The notes beneath the pieces were generated by a model, which saw only the letters and a list, made by a program, of their open reading frames with translations, was not told where the DNA came from and did not search any database. Shown here one piece after another: positions 32,999-42,420 of a stretch of 64,000 bases of DNA (position 1 is its first letter; each line of letters starts with the position of its first letter). Position numbers and translations under genes: made by a program. Source of the DNA: Avoscillospira sp045579045 (GTDB taxonomy: Bacteria; Bacillota; Clostridia; Oscillospirales; Oscillospiraceae); contig JAZNLL010000076.1 in the NCBI GenBank assembly GCA_045579045.1, positions 4,999 through 68,998 of the forward strand, in the 5' to 3' direction.

Positions 32999-34471
32999 AT
33001 GAGCGCATCCCGCGAAAAGAAAAAGCGCCTGAACCAGCCTGAGGTCACTGCAACCGAGGCTGCCCCCAAGAAATCTATGAATAAGGCCCTGAAGCGTGCA
33101 CTGACCATCGTCATCGCCATTGTTGTGGTGGCTGCCATTGTCTTCCTTGGCATGGTCAGCTCCGGCTTCTTCCAGAAGAACCTGACTGCCGCTGTCATCA
33201 ACGGTCACAAGGTCACCCCCACCATGATGAGCTACTTCTACATGAATGCTTACAGCAGCCTGCAGAGCACCATGCAGTTTGACACCGAGACTCCCCTGAG
33301 CGAACAGGAAGCCTACGGCGAAAACCTCGCTGAGTACGTGCAGGATTACACTGTTACCAGTGCCACCAACATCTATGCCATGTACGATGAAGCCGTTGCC
33401 AACGGTTTCACCCTGGACGAAGAAGCACAGGCTGCCATCGATTCCGAGATTCAGATGATGGATCTGTATGCCCAGATGTACGGCTTCTCCAGTGGCAACG
33501 CCATGCTGGCCAGCCAGTACGGTCCCGGTGCTGACAGAGACAGCTATGTTGAGTATCTGACCATTACCCAGACTGCTCAGCAGTATTCCACCAAGATTCA
33601 GGAAGAAAAGGAATACACTGAAGAGGACCTGAAGGCCCACTACGAAGCAAACAGCGACAGCTTCAATGCCGCTTCCTTCCGTCAGTTCTCCGTCACTCCC
33701 GACACCCTCGGTGTGGAAGCTGATGAAGAAGGTCTGAAGGCTTGTGAAGAAGCCGCCAAGACCGTTGCTGCCGCCGCAGAAGCCGGTGAGGAGGCTTTCC
33801 TGGATGCCGTTCAGAACACCGTCTCTGAAGAAAAAGCTGAGGATTATGATGCCGCCGCTACTACTCTCCGTGAAGGCGTTGCTTTCTCCTCCCTGTCCGA
33901 TGTTTACAAGGATTGGGTGACTGACGATGCCCGTCAGGAAGGCGATGTGACTTATGTGGAGAACGGCGAAAGCGGCTATATCGTTTTGTACTACCTCCAT
34001 CGTGAGGACTACTCCTTCCCCCTGCCCAACGTCCGCCACATTCTGATCTCCGCTTCTGATGCTGCTGACGAAGCTGCCAAGGAAGAAGCCAAAGCTGAAG
34101 CTAACCATGTTCTGGAAGAGTACATGGCCGGTGAGCAGACCGAAGAAGCCTTCGCCGAACTGGCAAAGACCCACTCTGCTGACAATGCCGAAGAAGGCGG
34201 TCTGTATGAAAACATCACTCCCGGTTCCATGGTTGAAGCCTTTGATGCATGGTGCTTCGATGAAGCCCGTCAGATCGGCGATACCGGCATCGTGGAGACT
34301 GAGTACGGCTACCATGTCATGTACTTCGTCGGTTTCGGTGACACCTATCTGAACTACACCCTGGAAAACGACCTGCGCTACACCGATTTCCAGGCCTGGT
34401 ATGAAGAAGTCACTGCTGATACCGAGTGCACCACCAACGATTTCGGTATGCGCTACGTGATCGAAATGTAA
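32999..34471 (+). CDS. Membrane-anchored peptidylprolyl isomerase (parvulin/SurA-PrsA type)
   Basis: 490 residues. A basic cytoplasmic tail and one membrane helix (about 35-55) precede a long helical chaperone region with a SurA_N-like start (VINGHKVTPTMMSYFYMNAY). A parvulin rotamase domain is at about 340-450: NVRHILISASDAADEA, AFAELAKTHSADNAEEGGLYE and ETEYGYHVMYFVGFGD. It helps fold exported proteins outside the membrane. The ATG at 32999 has GAGAGGA nine bases upstream. Codon use is narrow, suggesting high expression. Confidence 0.9.
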   Translation: MSASREKKKRLNQPEVTATEAAPKKSMNKALKRALTIVIAIVVVAAIVFLGMVSSGFFQKNLTAAVINGHKVTPTMMSYFYMNAYSSLQSTMQFDTETPLSEQEAYGENLAEYVQDYTVTSATNIYAMYDEAVANGFTLDEEAQAAIDSEIQMMDLYAQMYGFSSGNAMLASQYGPGADRDSYVEYLTITQTAQQYSTKIQEEKEYTEEDLKAHYEANSDSFNAASFRQFSVTPDTLGVEADEEGLKACEEAAKTVAAAAEAGEEAFLDAVQNTVSEEKAEDYDAAATTLREGVAFSSLSDVYKDWVTDDARQEGDVTYVENGESGYIVLYYLHREDYSFPLPNVRHILISASDAADEAAKEEAKAEANHVLEEYMAGEQTEEAFAELAKTHSADNAEEGGLYENITPGSMVEAFDAWCFDEARQIGDTGIVETEYGYHVMYFVGFGDTYLNYTLENDLRYTDFQAWYEEVTADTECTTNDFGMRYVIEM

Positions 34472-34475
34472 AATC

Positions 34476-34506
34476 AAAAAAGACCGCCGTCAGGCGTTCT
34501 TTTTTA
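34476..34506 (+). terminator. Terminator of the foldase gene
   Basis: AAAAAAGACCGCC, loop GTCA, GGCGTTCTTTTTT. The stem continues into the A and U tracts, so it could also work in reverse. Confidence 0.9.
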
Positions 34507-34521
34507 ACAGCGAGGAAAACT

Positions 34522-35217
34522 ATGAAAGAACGATATACCAGAACCGCCATGCTTCTGGGTACAGAAGCCATTGAAAACCTGCAAAGTAAACACGTTGCTG
34601 TATTCGGTATCGGCGGCGTCGGCAGCTTCTGCGCAGAAGCACTGGCCCGAGCCGGTGTAGGTGCTTTGACGCTGGTGGATGATGACACCGTCTCCGTCAG
34701 TAATCTGAACCGCCAGTTGGTGGCACTTCACAGCACTGTCGGTATGCCGAAAACAGAAGTTATGGCGCAGCGTATTCGGGATATTGCCCCCGACTGCAAG
34801 GTCGCAGTGAAAACCTGTCGGTATGAACCCCAAAACCGGGATATGTTTTTTGAAAACTCCTATGACTTCATTGCCGATGCCATTGACTCTGTGGCCTGCA
34901 AGACAGATCTCATCGCCACTGCCATTGAGAAAGATATCCCCATTATCAGTGCCATGGGTACAGGCAATAAGCTGGATCCCACCAAGTTCGTCATTACAGA
35001 TCTGAGTAAAACATCCGGCTGTCCTCTGGCAAGGGTCATGCGCAGAGAGCTGAAGCAAAGAGGTATTTTGCACCATACCGTTCTTTACAGCACAGAGCCT
35101 GCTATCAAACCCCTGTTCCAGCCGGAGGAAGGAAAAGCCGTTCCCGGTTCTGTGGCTTGGGTACCCTCCTGTGCCGGTCTGATGATGGCCGGTCACATCA
35201 TTCAGCAAATAATATAA
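34522..35217 (+). CDS. tcdA: tRNA threonylcarbamoyladenosine dehydratase (TcdA/YrvM)
   Basis: 231 residues of the ThiF/E1-like family. ATP-binding Rossmann motif FGIGGVGSFCAEALARAG near residue 29, then LVDDDTVSVSNLNRQ with the conserved Asn-Arg-Gln, and the TcdA hallmark TSGCPLARVMRREL. It dehydrates t6A37 in tRNA to the cyclic form. ATG at 34522 has GAGGAAAA upstream. The gene may be transcribed by read-through of the foldase terminator. Confidence 0.93.
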   Translation: MKERYTRTAMLLGTEAIENLQSKHVAVFGIGGVGSFCAEALARAGVGALTLVDDDTVSVSNLNRQLVALHSTVGMPKTEVMAQRIRDIAPDCKVAVKTCRYEPQNRDMFFENSYDFIADAIDSVACKTDLIATAIEKDIPIISAMGTGNKLDPTKFVITDLSKTSGCPLARVMRRELKQRGILHHTVLYSTEPAIKPLFQPEEGKAVPGSVAWVPSCAGLMMAGHIIQQII

Positions 35218-35225
35218 ATTGGTAT

Positions 35226-35271
35226 AAAACCGTCTCCTGAAGCAGATACTGCCAACGGGAGGCGGTTTTTT
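35226..35271 (+). terminator. Terminator after tcdA that overlaps the next ribosome binding site
   Basis: AAAACCGTCTCC (35226-35237) pairs with GGAGGCGGTTTT (35258-35269), one G-T wobble, then TT. The descending arm contains GGGAGG, the ribosome binding site of the following TTG-start gene. Confidence 0.85.
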
Positions 35272-35626
35272 GAAGCAATCATGGTTTCGATACGGGCTTT
35301 CCGGTGCTGCCGCCGGACTGGTCAACGGTCTGTTCGGAGCAGGCGGCGGTATGGTTCTGGTACCCATGCTCATACACTACGGAAAACTGGAGGACAAGAA
35401 GGCTTTTTCCTCAGCCGTATGTATCATCCTGCCCCTGTGTCTGGTATCGATTTTTGTCTACTGGATGAAGCAGCTTTTTCCCTTTGGAGATGCCCTTCCC
35501 TATTTGATCGGCGGTCTGATCGGCGGCTCTCTGGGCGGCATCCTGTTTAAAAAAGTCTCCGTTCAGTTTCTCCATAAACTCTTTGGCATTGTCATTTTCT
35601 GGGGAGGACTGCGCTTACTGTTATGA
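35270..35626 (+). CDS. TauE/SafE-family permease, N-terminal half-size protein
   Basis: 118 residues, about four membrane helices. The half-domain motif is GLVNGLFGAGGGMVLVPML near residue 17, one of the two repeats of TauE/SafE (TSUP) anion exporters, which normally span ~250 residues on one chain. The start is TTG at 35270, decided by GGGAGG (35257-35262) seven bases upstream. It overlaps the second half by four bases, so both halves are made together. Confidence 0.88.
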   Translation: MKQSWFRYGLSGAAAGLVNGLFGAGGGMVLVPMLIHYGKLEDKKAFSSAVCIILPLCLVSIFVYWMKQLFPFGDALPYLIGGLIGGSLGGILFKKVSVQFLHKLFGIVIFWGGLRLLL

Positions 35627-36021
35627 TACTGGCTGTTGTTTTAGGAATTGCCTGCGGTATACTCTCCGGGTTCGGCATTGGCGGCGGCTCCCTGCTGATG
35701 GTATGGATGACTGCTGTGGCTGCTCTTGACCAGAAAGTTGCACAGGGGATCAATCTGCTGTATTTCATCCCCACTTCGATCTCCGCATTGATTTTTCACA
35801 TCAAAAACAAAATGGTCTGCTGGAAAGCAGTGATTCCGGCTGTAGTCTGTGGCTGTATCACGGCAGGATTATCCGCATGGCTGGCAGCTTCACTGGATGT
35901 TGGATTGCTGCGAAAACTCTTTGGCGGTTTTCTTCTGATTGTTGGAGTGACGGAGTTTTTCAAAAAAACTCCGGGTCACGGCAACCGTGACCCGGAAGAA
36001 AGTCAGAACAAGGTGACCTGA
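35623..36021 (+). CDS. TauE/SafE-family permease, C-terminal half-size protein
   Basis: 132 residues with about four membrane helices. It carries the other family repeat, GILSGFGIGGGSLLMVWM, and LLYFIPTSISALIFHIKN. Together with the preceding gene it would make one complete TSUP transporter of the sort that moves sulfite, sulfonates or other small organic anions. The last 19 bases overlap the end of polC on the opposite strand. The hydrophilic tail (KKTPGHGNRDPEESQ) is encoded by the polC terminator hairpin. Confidence 0.88.
   Translation: MILAVVLGIACGILSGFGIGGGSLLMVWMTAVAALDQKVAQGINLLYFIPTSISALIFHIKNKMVCWKAVIPAVVCGCITAGLSAWLAASLDVGLLRKLFGGFLLIVGVTEFFKKTPGHGNRDPEESQNKVT
35962..35995 (-). terminator. 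Terminator of the pyrH-polC operon, inside the converging gene
   Basis: Minus strand CCGGGTCACGG, loop TTG, CCGTGACCCGG, then AGTTTTTTT. It begins seven bases after the polC stop and lies wholly in the coding sequence of the converging permease gene. Confidence 0.9.
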
Positions 36022-39000
36022 CTGGTCTCCGGCAGAGAACCAAAGGCACCTGCCGCTTTTAAGTTTTCAATATGGGTCTTGGAAACCTTGGGACAGGCAG
36101 CGGAGAATTCCTCAATGGAAATGAAGTGCTTGCCCTTTCTGCCTTCCACGATATCCAAGGCTGCCGTCTCACCCAGACCGGACACTGCCACAAAGGGAGG
36201 AAGCAGTTTTCCATCCTTGATGCGGAACCGCAGAGCTTCGGACTCATAGATATCAATGGGCGCAAACTCAAATCCGCGGAGGTAGAATTCGTAGGCTACT
36301 TCCAGAGTGGTGAGCATATCTTCGTCCTTGGCAGTGGCATTTTCATCATCGTCGATGGCTTTGATGTTTGCCAAAACCGCTTCCTTGCCGCTGGTCATCA
36401 GTCCTGCATCGAAGCCGCCCTTCTGGCTGCGTCGGTAGAAATAGGCCGCATAGAATGCCAGAGGGTGATAGACCTTGAACCATGCAATCCGGAATGCCAT
36501 CATACAGTAGGCAACCGCATGGGCCTTGGGGAAGAGATACTTGATCTTCTTGCAGGAACCGATATACCAATCCGGCACGCCGGCAGCGACCATTTCCTCC
36601 TCTGCGCCGGGAGGCAGACCTCTGCCCTTTCGGACCGACTCCATGATCTTGAATGCCCGTTTTTCCGGCATACCGCAGGAGATCAGGTAGATCATGATAT
36701 CGTCTCGGGCACCGATGGTCTGACCGACCGTTGCTACACCGGAAGTGATGAGATCCTTTGCATTGCCCAGCCACACATCGGTGCCATGGGTATAGCCGCA
36801 GATACGAACCAGAAAATCAAACTTATCCGGCATGGTATCCAGCAGAACGCCTCTGGTAAACCGGGTATTGAACTCCGGCACACCAACGGCTCCGGTTGGT
36901 CCAAGGAGTTTGTCATTCTCATAACCCAAGATCTTGGAAGATGTGAAAATGGACATGGTGCGCTTATCATCCAAGGGGATCGTCTTGGCATCCACTCCCG
37001 TCAGATGCTCCATCATGCGGATCATGGTGGGGTCGTCGTGACCCAGCATATCCAGTTTCAGCAGGTTCTCTTCCATGGAGTGGTATTCAAAATGGGTGGT
37101 GATGATATCGGAATGGGGATCGTCTGCCGGATGCTGAACGGGACAGAAGTCCCAGCTCTCATTTTCCTGAGGAATGACCACCAGACCGCCGGGATGCTGA
37201 CCGGTGGTGCGCTTGACACCGACACAACCTGCAGCCAGCCGGTTCTCCTCTGCCTTGCTGACAGTGCGATTTCGCTCTGCCAGATATTTTTTTGCATAGC
37301 CATAGGCAGTCTTTTCCGCCACAGTACCGATGGTACCGGCACGGAACACCTGCTTGGCACCAAACATCTCGATACAGTAGGCATGGGCTCTGGCCTGATA
37401 CTCACCGGAGAAGTTCAGATCGATATCGGGAACCTTATCGCCGCCAAAGCCGAGAAATGTCTCAAAAGGAATGGAAAAGCCTTCTTTTGCAAAGGCTGTG
37501 CCGCATTTGGGACAGACCGCATCGGGCAAGTCGGCACCGCAGTCATAACCGGCAGGCACCTCGAAGGTATGGTACTTACACTTGGGGCAGCGGTAATGAG
37601 GTGGGAAGGAATTGACCTCCGTGATACCGGACAGGTATGCCACGATAGAGGAGCCGACAGAGCCACGGGAACCGACCAGATAGCCGTTTTCCAGAGAATT
37701 CTGCACCAGTTTCTGAGCAGACATATAGATCACATCGTAATGACAGGTGATGATATCGTTCATTTCCGTTGCCACACGCTTTGCGATCAGCTCGTGGGGT
37801 TCGTCGCCATAGAGTTCATGGAGCTTTCCGTAGACTAATCGTTTCAGATCCTCCACGGAGTTCTCAATGGCAGGGGCAAACAGGTTATGGGGCACAGGAC
37901 GGATGACATCGCACATATCCGCAATGAGATTGGGATTGGTGATGACCACCTCTTTTGCAGTCTCCGGGTCCAGATAGTCAAATTCCTTCAGCATCTCATC
38001 GGTGGTGCGGAAATAGAGAGGGTTCTCTCTGTCACAGTCCTCAAATCCCTTGGATGCCAGCAGCAGTCGGCGGTAGATCTCATCTTCCGGGCTCTGGAAA
38101 TGAACATCGCCGGTGGCAACAACAGGCTTGCCCAGTTCCTTACCCAAACGGATAACAGTACGGTTAAATTCCCGCAGCCGCTCCACATCGTCAACCATGC
38201 CCTTGTTCAGCATGAACATATTGTTGGGCAGAGGCTGGATTTCCAGAAAATCATAGAAAGAAGCGATGCGCAGCTGCTCATCATAGCTCTTGTTGCTGAC
38301 AATTGCCTGGAACAGTTCACCGGCCTCACAGGCAGAACCCACGATCAGACCTTCTCTCCAGCGCATGAGTTCCGATTTGGGAATTCTCGGCACACGGCGG
38401 AAATAGTTAAGGTGGGAATAGGAAATCAATCGATACAGGTTTCGCAGACCGATCTGATTCTTTGCAAACAGAATGATATGCCGTGCCTGCCGATCCATGA
38501 CATGGCTGCCGGATCGCAGTTCCATCATCATGGGATTGATCTGGGAAAGGGACTCCACTTCCCTGTCCTTGAGCATTTCAAAGAAACGGCGCAGCATATG
38601 GGCAACGGTACGTCCGTCATCCACCGCTCTGTGATGGTTGAATTCCGGCAGACTTAATGCATCGGCCACAATGTTCAGCTTATGATTTTTCAGCTCCGGC
38701 AGCAGATTCTGCGCCATGATAAGGGTATCAACATAGGTAGGTTCATAAGCAATGTGCAGCTTTCGGCAGGCTGCCAGAATGAAGCTAACATCAAAATCCG
38801 CATTGTGGGCAGCCAGAGGACGGTCACCGCAGAATTCCAGAAACTTCGGCAGGACCTCATCGATATCCGGTGCGTCACGGAGCATCTCATCCGTGATGCC
38901 GGTCAGCTCTGTGATTCGCTGGCTCAAAGGTCTGTGGGGATTGACAAAAGACTGGAATTCTTCCAAAATCTCGCCGTCACGGTAAATGACAGCACCGATT

Positions 39001-40298
39001 TCGGTGATGACATCATCCTTGGCGGACAGACCTGTGGTTTCCAGATCAAAGGCAACAAACTCTCCGGTTAGAGGAATATCTCTGCTGCCATGGACGACCA
39101 CGCGGTCATCCACATCGTTGACAAAGTAGCCCTCACAGCCATAGAGGATTTTAATAGGCTCGTCCGTACCGGCGACCTTGTTTTTGGAAGCTTTCAGTGC
39201 AGCCGGGAAAGCCTGTGCCACACCATGATCCGTAATGGCGATGGCCTTATGTCCCCATGCGGCGGCCTGCGCTACCACAGCGCCCACATCGGTCAGTGCA
39301 TCCATGTTGGACATATTGGTATGGAGGTGAAGCTCCACTCGTTTTTCGGCAGCTGTGTCCATACGAACAGGTCTCTTGCCCACCATAATGGACAGGGGCT
39401 GCATGACCATCTCGTTGTCATAGCGGTCAAAGGTCATTTTACCCTGAATTCGGAGCCATGCACCGGGCTTCTGGATGCGTTCCAAAATAGGCTTTGCCTT
39501 GTCCGCTTCCATAAACTGATTGATCCGCACAGAGCTGGTGCGATCGGTCACATCAAAGCAGATGACCCAGGCATTGCGCTTTTTCAGTTCCCGATGGTTA
39601 ACAGCAATGACTTCGCCTTCCACGATGACCTTGAACATATCCAGGTTCAGTTCTTCCATGGCTGTTGCTTCGCCGCTGAAAGGACGACCGTAGATCAGAT
39701 CACCTGTGGGCGTAGTACCTGTTTCCTGCGCAGGTTTCTTTGTCTCGGGAGCAGCCGCAGGCATACAGTCAATGGCAGCCTGACGAATTCGCTGGGTCTC
39801 TTCAAAGAGGGCTTCGCCCTCTAAGGCACTGTGGGCATCCAAAACAATCTCAGGGCAAATCCCAAACCACAGCTTCAGCTTTTCCTTCAGTCTCACAAGG
39901 TGAGGCTGAAGTTGATCTTTTCCATTGGCTACCAGATGAACAGTAATCGCATCCGGTGTCACTTCCCAACGGCTGCCTGCCAAAATGGCTCTGGCTGCCG
40001 GATAGGCTGCACACAGGACATCTGCCAAATCTCTGGACTCCGCCTGCATAATAGCTGCAGGAGGAAAGGACACATTCAGCTCCAGCTTCTGCAAGCCGTA
40101 AAGGCCGGTGAGTGTCGCCGTCGTGCGGTCGATCCTCTCCCGGGAAATATAAGAAGGCGCGTACAGGTCTGCCTCGATGGTACGATTCAACATATCCAGA
40201 TTGGCATTCTTCAGCTCTACCTGCTGCCAAATATTCAGTTCTGCTTCCTCGGGGATATATTCCGAGAACATATCCAGGAGGTAGATGGTCTTTTCCAT
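36003..40298 (-). CDS. polC: DNA polymerase III alpha subunit, PolC type
   Basis: 1431 residues, full length for Gram-positive PolC, the main replicative polymerase. Domains in order: N-terminal domain; OB domain (about 215-300, GEVIAVNHRELKKRNAW); PHP domain (VELHLHTNMSNMDALTDV near 323, ITDHGVAQAFPAAL); inserted 3'-5' exonuclease (FVAFDLETTGLS near 413, HNADFDVSFI, HRAVDDGRT); then the polymerase core with a zinc-binding loop (CPKCKYHTF ... CPKCGTAF) and catalytic Asp region DKVPDIDLNFSGEYQ. Last gene of the pyrH operon, as in Bacillus. Its 3' end overlaps the converging permease gene by 19 bases. Confidence 0.98.
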   Translation of the reverse strand: MEKTIYLLDMFSEYIPEEAELNIWQQVELKNANLDMLNRTIEADLYAPSYISRERIDRTTATLTGLYGLQKLELNVSFPPAAIMQAESRDLADVLCAAYPAARAILAGSRWEVTPDAITVHLVANGKDQLQPHLVRLKEKLKLWFGICPEIVLDAHSALEGEALFEETQRIRQAAIDCMPAAAPETKKPAQETGTTPTGDLIYGRPFSGEATAMEELNLDMFKVIVEGEVIAVNHRELKKRNAWVICFDVTDRTSSVRINQFMEADKAKPILERIQKPGAWLRIQGKMTFDRYDNEMVMQPLSIMVGKRPVRMDTAAEKRVELHLHTNMSNMDALTDVGAVVAQAAAWGHKAIAITDHGVAQAFPAALKASKNKVAGTDEPIKILYGCEGYFVNDVDDRVVVHGSRDIPLTGEFVAFDLETTGLSAKDDVITEIGAVIYRDGEILEEFQSFVNPHRPLSQRITELTGITDEMLRDAPDIDEVLPKFLEFCGDRPLAAHNADFDVSFILAACRKLHIAYEPTYVDTLIMAQNLLPELKNHKLNIVADALSLPEFNHHRAVDDGRTVAHMLRRFFEMLKDREVESLSQINPMMMELRSGSHVMDRQARHIILFAKNQIGLRNLYRLISYSHLNYFRRVPRIPKSELMRWREGLIVGSACEAGELFQAIVSNKSYDEQLRIASFYDFLEIQPLPNNMFMLNKGMVDDVERLREFNRTVIRLGKELGKPVVATGDVHFQSPEDEIYRRLLLASKGFEDCDRENPLYFRTTDEMLKEFDYLDPETAKEVVITNPNLIADMCDVIRPVPHNLFAPAIENSVEDLKRLVYGKLHELYGDEPHELIAKRVATEMNDIITCHYDVIYMSAQKLVQNSLENGYLVGSRGSVGSSIVAYLSGITEVNSFPPHYRCPKCKYHTFEVPAGYDCGADLPDAVCPKCGTAFAKEGFSIPFETFLGFGGDKVPDIDLNFSGEYQARAHAYCIEMFGAKQVFRAGTIGTVAEKTAYGYAKKYLAERNRTVSKAEENRLAAGCVGVKRTTGQHPGGLVVIPQENESWDFCPVQHPADDPHSDIITTHFEYHSMEENLLKLDMLGHDDPTMIRMMEHLTGVDAKTIPLDDKRTMSIFTSSKILGYENDKLLGPTGAVGVPEFNTRFTRGVLLDTMPDKFDFLVRICGYTHGTDVWLGNAKDLITSGVATVGQTIGARDDIMIYLISCGMPEKRAFKIMESVRKGRGLPPGAEEEMVAAGVPDWYIGSCKKIKYLFPKAHAVAYCMMAFRIAWFKVYHPLAFYAAYFYRRSQKGGFDAGLMTSGKEAVLANIKAIDDDENATAKDEDMLTTLEVAYEFYLRGFEFAPIDIYESEALRFRIKDGKLLPPFVAVSGLGETAALDIVEGRKGKHFISIEEFSAACPKVSKTHIENLKAAGAFGSLPETSQVTLF

Positions 40299-40313
40299 GT
40301 TTTCTCCTATGTA

Positions 40314-41351
40314 TCAGAGGGTTTCCACATACTTCAAAAGTGCAGGCAGCAGTTGGTCATAGGGCAGTTTTTCTTTCAGTTCGCCCTTGACAAAGAGCAC
40401 ACCGCAGTCATCGCCGCCGGCAATGCCCACATCGGCCTCCCGGGCTTCACCGGGGCCGTTGACGATACAACCCATGACCGCAACGGTGATGGGTTTCTGG
40501 CAATCTGCCAATGCGTTCTCAACCTTGGATGCCAGACCGATCAGGTCAATTTTCGTCCTGCCGCAGGTGGGACAGGCGATGATATTAACACCGTCTTTCC
40601 GCAGACCGGCTGCTTTCAAAATCGCCTTGGCCGCCATAACTTCCTTTACAGGATCGGCAGTCAAAGAGACACGAATCGTGTCACCGATGCCGCGGCAAAG
40701 AAGGCCGCCGATTCCCATGGCCGATTTGATGGTGCCCATATACTCTGTGCCGGTCTCCGTGACACCCAGATGGACGGGATAATCAGACTGTTTGGAGAAC
40801 AGCTCATAGGCTTCCATCATAAGGGGCACGGTGCTGGATTTCATGGACACGCAGATGTCATAAAAACCGTACTTTTCCAGCAGCGCAATATGGGAAAAGG
40901 CACTCTCCACCAGTGCTTCCGGTGTGGGATGACCGTATTTTTGCAGCAGAACCTTATCCAGACTGCCGCCGTTGACACCGATTCGGATGGGAATGCCATG
41001 CATTTTACAGCAGTCCACAACCGCTTTCACCCGATCCTCCCCGCCGATATTGCCGGGATTGATACGAATCTTGGCTGCACCGCCTTCCGCAGCAGCAATG
41101 GCCAGTTTATAGTCAAAATGAATGTCCGCAACCAGAGGCAGCGGAGATTGCTCTGCAATCTTGGCAAAGCCGGCAGCAGCATCCATATCCGGCACCGCCA
41201 GTCTTGCGATCTGACAGCCGGCAGCAGCCAAAGCCCGGATCTGAGAAAGAGAACCTTCTACATCGGTGGTTTTCGTATTGAGCATGGACTGGATGGATAC
41301 CGGCGCACCGCCGCCAACCAACACATTTCCAACTTTTATCTGTTTTGTCAT
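40314..41351 (-). CDS. ispG: 4-hydroxy-3-methylbut-2-en-1-yl diphosphate synthase
   Basis: 345 residues of the bacterial IspG type, the penultimate step of the MEP isoprenoid pathway, using a [4Fe-4S] cluster. Motifs: SIQSMLNTKTTDVEGSL, PLVADIHFDY, KIRINPGNIGG, the cluster ligands in IIACPTCGRTKIDL and VAVMGCIVNGPGEA. ATG at 41351 has AGGAG six bases upstream and lies one base after the rseP stop. It sits where proS is found in Bacillus, beside dxr of the same pathway. Confidence 0.97.
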   Translation of the reverse strand: MTKQIKVGNVLVGGGAPVSIQSMLNTKTTDVEGSLSQIRALAAAGCQIARLAVPDMDAAAGFAKIAEQSPLPLVADIHFDYKLAIAAAEGGAAKIRINPGNIGGEDRVKAVVDCCKMHGIPIRIGVNGGSLDKVLLQKYGHPTPEALVESAFSHIALLEKYGFYDICVSMKSSTVPLMMEAYELFSKQSDYPVHLGVTETGTEYMGTIKSAMGIGGLLCRGIGDTIRVSLTADPVKEVMAAKAILKAAGLRKDGVNIIACPTCGRTKIDLIGLASKVENALADCQKPITVAVMGCIVNGPGEAREADVGIAGGDDCGVLFVKGELKEKLPYDQLLPALLKYVETL

Positions 41352-41352
41352 A

Positions 41353-42414
41353 TCAAACTCCTGCAAACAGTTTCCAGACATCCCGGAAACTCACATAGGC
41401 AATGAATGCCAGTAACAAAATCATACCTGCGGCATGGATATAGCCTTCATACTTGGGGTCAATTTTTTTGCCGACGATTCGCTCCATAAAGGCAGTAATG
41501 AGAAGGAAGAACACACGTCCGCCGTCCAAAGCCGGAATGGGAAGCATATTCATCACCGCCAGATTAACGGCGATAAAGGCTGCCAGATAGGCAATATTCA
41601 TAACTGCTGCCCCTGTGGACTGGGCAGACGCACCGGTCTGGGCGATCACGGAGACGATTCCCACAGGCCCGCTCATATCGTTGACGCTGACAAGACCGGA
41701 GACCAGGTCCTCCAAACTCATCCAAACCATTCTTGCAAAGTCAATGGCTGAATACCATGTGTTTTTCAGCACAGTTCCAAAAGTTTTCTCCTCAGAACCA
41801 AAGTACAGCCCATAGCGATAGACCGTTTTTCCGTCCTCTTCATAAGGCTGAGGTGTCATGGCAAAATCCTTCAGTTCCACCAGTTCCCCGTTCCGTTTGA
41901 CCGTCAAATCAAAAACACCGGTCTTGTTTCGGTTCAAAAGCATACTGACATCGGAATAGAGATACACTCTCCGACCGTCGATCTCATAGAGAGTATCCCC
42001 TGCCTGCAGAGCCGCTTCCCCTTCATAGGGACAGTCTTCATAAAAAGCTCTGATGGTGGGCGTAGAAAATGCAGAAACTGTGCTGAACATGACAGCAAGA
42101 ATTAAGAAGCCCGTCACAAAATTCATCACAGAGCCTGCCACGAGAATGATGGCCCGTTTCCACCATTTTGCTGAGGTAAAAGCACCGGGGGCATCGCTCT
42201 TTTCATCTTCCCCTTCCATGGCGCAGAAACCGCCAATCGGGATGCAGCGGAGAGAATATGTCGTCTCCCCTACCTGCTTCTGCCAGATGGCAGGACCCAT
42301 ACAGATGGCGAATTCATTGACACGGACACCAAATGCCTTAGCGGCAAGAAAATGCCCCAGTTCATGAACGAAGATGAGAATACCGAAAATCAGAATGGCA
42401 ACAAGGATATACAA
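41353..42414 (-). CDS. rseP: Site-2 protease, RseP/RasP family
   Basis: 353 residues. Zinc motif HELGH near residue 18 in the first membrane helix and the third ligand in NMLPIPALDGG near residue 290. A PDZ domain lies between (about 110-190: GEAALQAGDTLYEIDGRRV). It cuts membrane-embedded anti-sigma factors and signal peptides. Gene order cdsA-dxr-rseP matches Bacillus. ATG is preceded by AAGGTG six bases upstream. Confidence 0.96.
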   Translation of the reverse strand: MYILVAILIFGILIFVHELGHFLAAKAFGVRVNEFAICMGPAIWQKQVGETTYSLRCIPIGGFCAMEGEDEKSDAPGAFTSAKWWKRAIILVAGSVMNFVTGFLILAVMFSTVSAFSTPTIRAFYEDCPYEGEAALQAGDTLYEIDGRRVYLYSDVSMLLNRNKTGVFDLTVKRNGELVELKDFAMTPQPYEEDGKTVYRYGLYFGSEEKTFGTVLKNTWYSAIDFARMVWMSLEDLVSGLVSVNDMSGPVGIVSVIAQTGASAQSTGAAVMNIAYLAAFIAVNLAVMNMLPIPALDGGRVFFLLITAFMERIVGKKIDPKYEGYIHAAGMILLLAFIAYVSFRDVWKLFAGV

Positions 42415-42420
42415 TACAAA

